Shown here: in pieces, positions 7,246 through 7,758 of the stretch
How the letters are laid out: each line of letters opens with the position of its first letter
How positions within the stretch are numbered: position 1 is the stretch's first letter
Source: Balneolaceae bacterium
Lineage (GTDB): Bacteria; Bacteroidota; Rhodothermia; Balneolales; Balneolaceae
Direction: 5' to 3'
Length of the DNA: 7,758 nt
Assembly (NCBI GenBank): GCA_007123785.1
Contig: SLGL01000350.1
Span: 1-7,758, forward strand
Notes under the pieces: generated by a model
Seen by the model: only the letters and a program-made list of their open reading frames with translations
What the model was told of the DNA's origin: nothing
The model's database searches: none
Program-made: the position numbers and the translations under genes

Positions 7246-7758
7246 ATCGATCGTTTCAAAAAGCCGTGGAGCTGATTCGTGCAGGTGATGTAGTTGCCGT
7301 GCCTACTGAAACCGTTTATGGCCTGGCAGCAGATGCATTCAACATCAGTGCTGTAAAAAAAACGTTTGAGATAAAAGGCCGTCCGCCCGATAATCCGCTG
7401 ATTGTACATATCAGCCACATCTCTCAGCTCGAAATGCTTGCTGAAGAAATTCCCGAAGCCGCACTCAAACTTGCCGAAGTATTCTGGCCGGGGCCGCTGA
7501 CTATCGTTTTTAAAAAAAAGCCAATCGTTCCAGACATCGTAACCGGCGGGCTTGACACCGTAGCTGTGAGAATACCCGATCACCCGCTCACACAAAAACT
7601 GATTGAAAAAACCGGCCCGCTCACGGCACCCAGCGCCAACCGGTCCGGCTGCCCCAGTCCCACAAGGCCAGAACACATTCGCGAAGATTTTGGTGATGAG
7701 ATACACATTTTGGACGGGGGAAATTCAAAAATCGGGCTGGAATCCACTGTACTGGACC
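7242..7758 (+). CDS. sua5: L-threonylcarbamoyladenylate synthase, Sua5/YrdC type (3' end cut by window)
   Basis: The first 172 residues of a Sua5/TsaC-family enzyme, which makes threonylcarbamoyl-AMP from threonine, bicarbonate and ATP in the cytoplasm, the first step of t6A formation at position 37 of tRNAs reading ANN codons. Visible motifs are PTETVYGLA (21-29), the K-x-R nucleotide/substrate motif K45-G-R47 followed by PPDNPLIVHI, FWPGPLTIVF (81-90), VAVRIPDHP (107-115), the SAN loop S131-A-N133-RSG and GLESTVLD (165-172). The last motif is typical of Sua5/YwlC-type proteins and is lacking, as I recall, from short E. coli TsaC. Whether the additional C-terminal Sua5 domain (full length about 320-350) is present cannot be seen. 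The ATG at 7242 overlaps the mfd stop as ATGA, which indicates translational coupling and one transcript. No lesion is visible; the gene is cut only by the window edge. Confidence 0.95.
   Translation, partial: MNRSFQKAVELIRAGDVVAVPTETVYGLAADAFNISAVKKTFEIKGRPPDNPLIVHISHISQLEMLAEEIPEAALKLAEVFWPGPLTIVFKKKPIVPDIVTGGLDTVAVRIPDHPLTQKLIEKTGPLTAPSANRSGCPSPTRPEHIREDFGDEIHILDGGNSKIGLESTVLD

Noticed and set aside
7128..7706. Long antisense open frame (192 codons) opposite sua5 and the end of mfd
   Set aside because: It is the reverse-strand shadow of two genes with clear conserved motifs; its translation resembles no known family and has no promoter or start signal of its own.

Overview
The window looks like ordinary chromosome from a Bacteroidota-type bacterium, most likely in or near the Balneolales/Rhodothermota side of that group. 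The clues are a Bat-type (aerotolerance) gene pair with a BatA VWA protein, an M23 peptidase with a G-P-H-L-C-Y-R version of its last zinc motif (a form I recall from Bacteroidota), moderate GC, and start codons that mostly lack a Shine-Dalgarno sequence. The lineage is inference from family knowledge and was not tested.

Layout, left to right. Bases 1-139 hold an open frame that runs in from the left edge and ends in TAA; it may be the tail of an unrecognised gene. A short GC hairpin lies inside it. Bases 172-1443 (minus strand) encode a membrane-anchored or secreted M23 cell-wall endopeptidase, converging on that tail. A 288-base divergent intergenic region follows, with a candidate promoter for the peptidase and, next to the plus-strand gene, an 11-codon mini-ORF with a good Shine-Dalgarno. 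On the plus strand come a BatD/DUF4381-like membrane protein (1732-2763) and a BatA-like VWA protein (2765-3757), one base apart. After a 140-base AT-rich gap with an 8-bp inverted repeat comes full-length mfd (3898-7245), the transcription-repair coupling factor. Its stop overlaps the start of a Sua5/TsaC-type threonylcarbamoyl-AMP synthase (7242 onward), which is cut by the right edge.

Functionally there are three blocks: envelope remodelling (M23), a two-gene part of a Bat membrane complex, and an information-processing pair (Mfd for repair of stalled transcription, Sua5 for the tRNA t6A modification) that is probably translationally coupled. No mobile element, CRISPR array, tRNA or rRNA is visible. 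I found no convincing new system. The points most worth checking are the His-to-Cys change at an M23 zinc ligand, the reduced Bat cluster, the mini-ORF overlapping the bat start, and the unidentified reading frame at the left edge.
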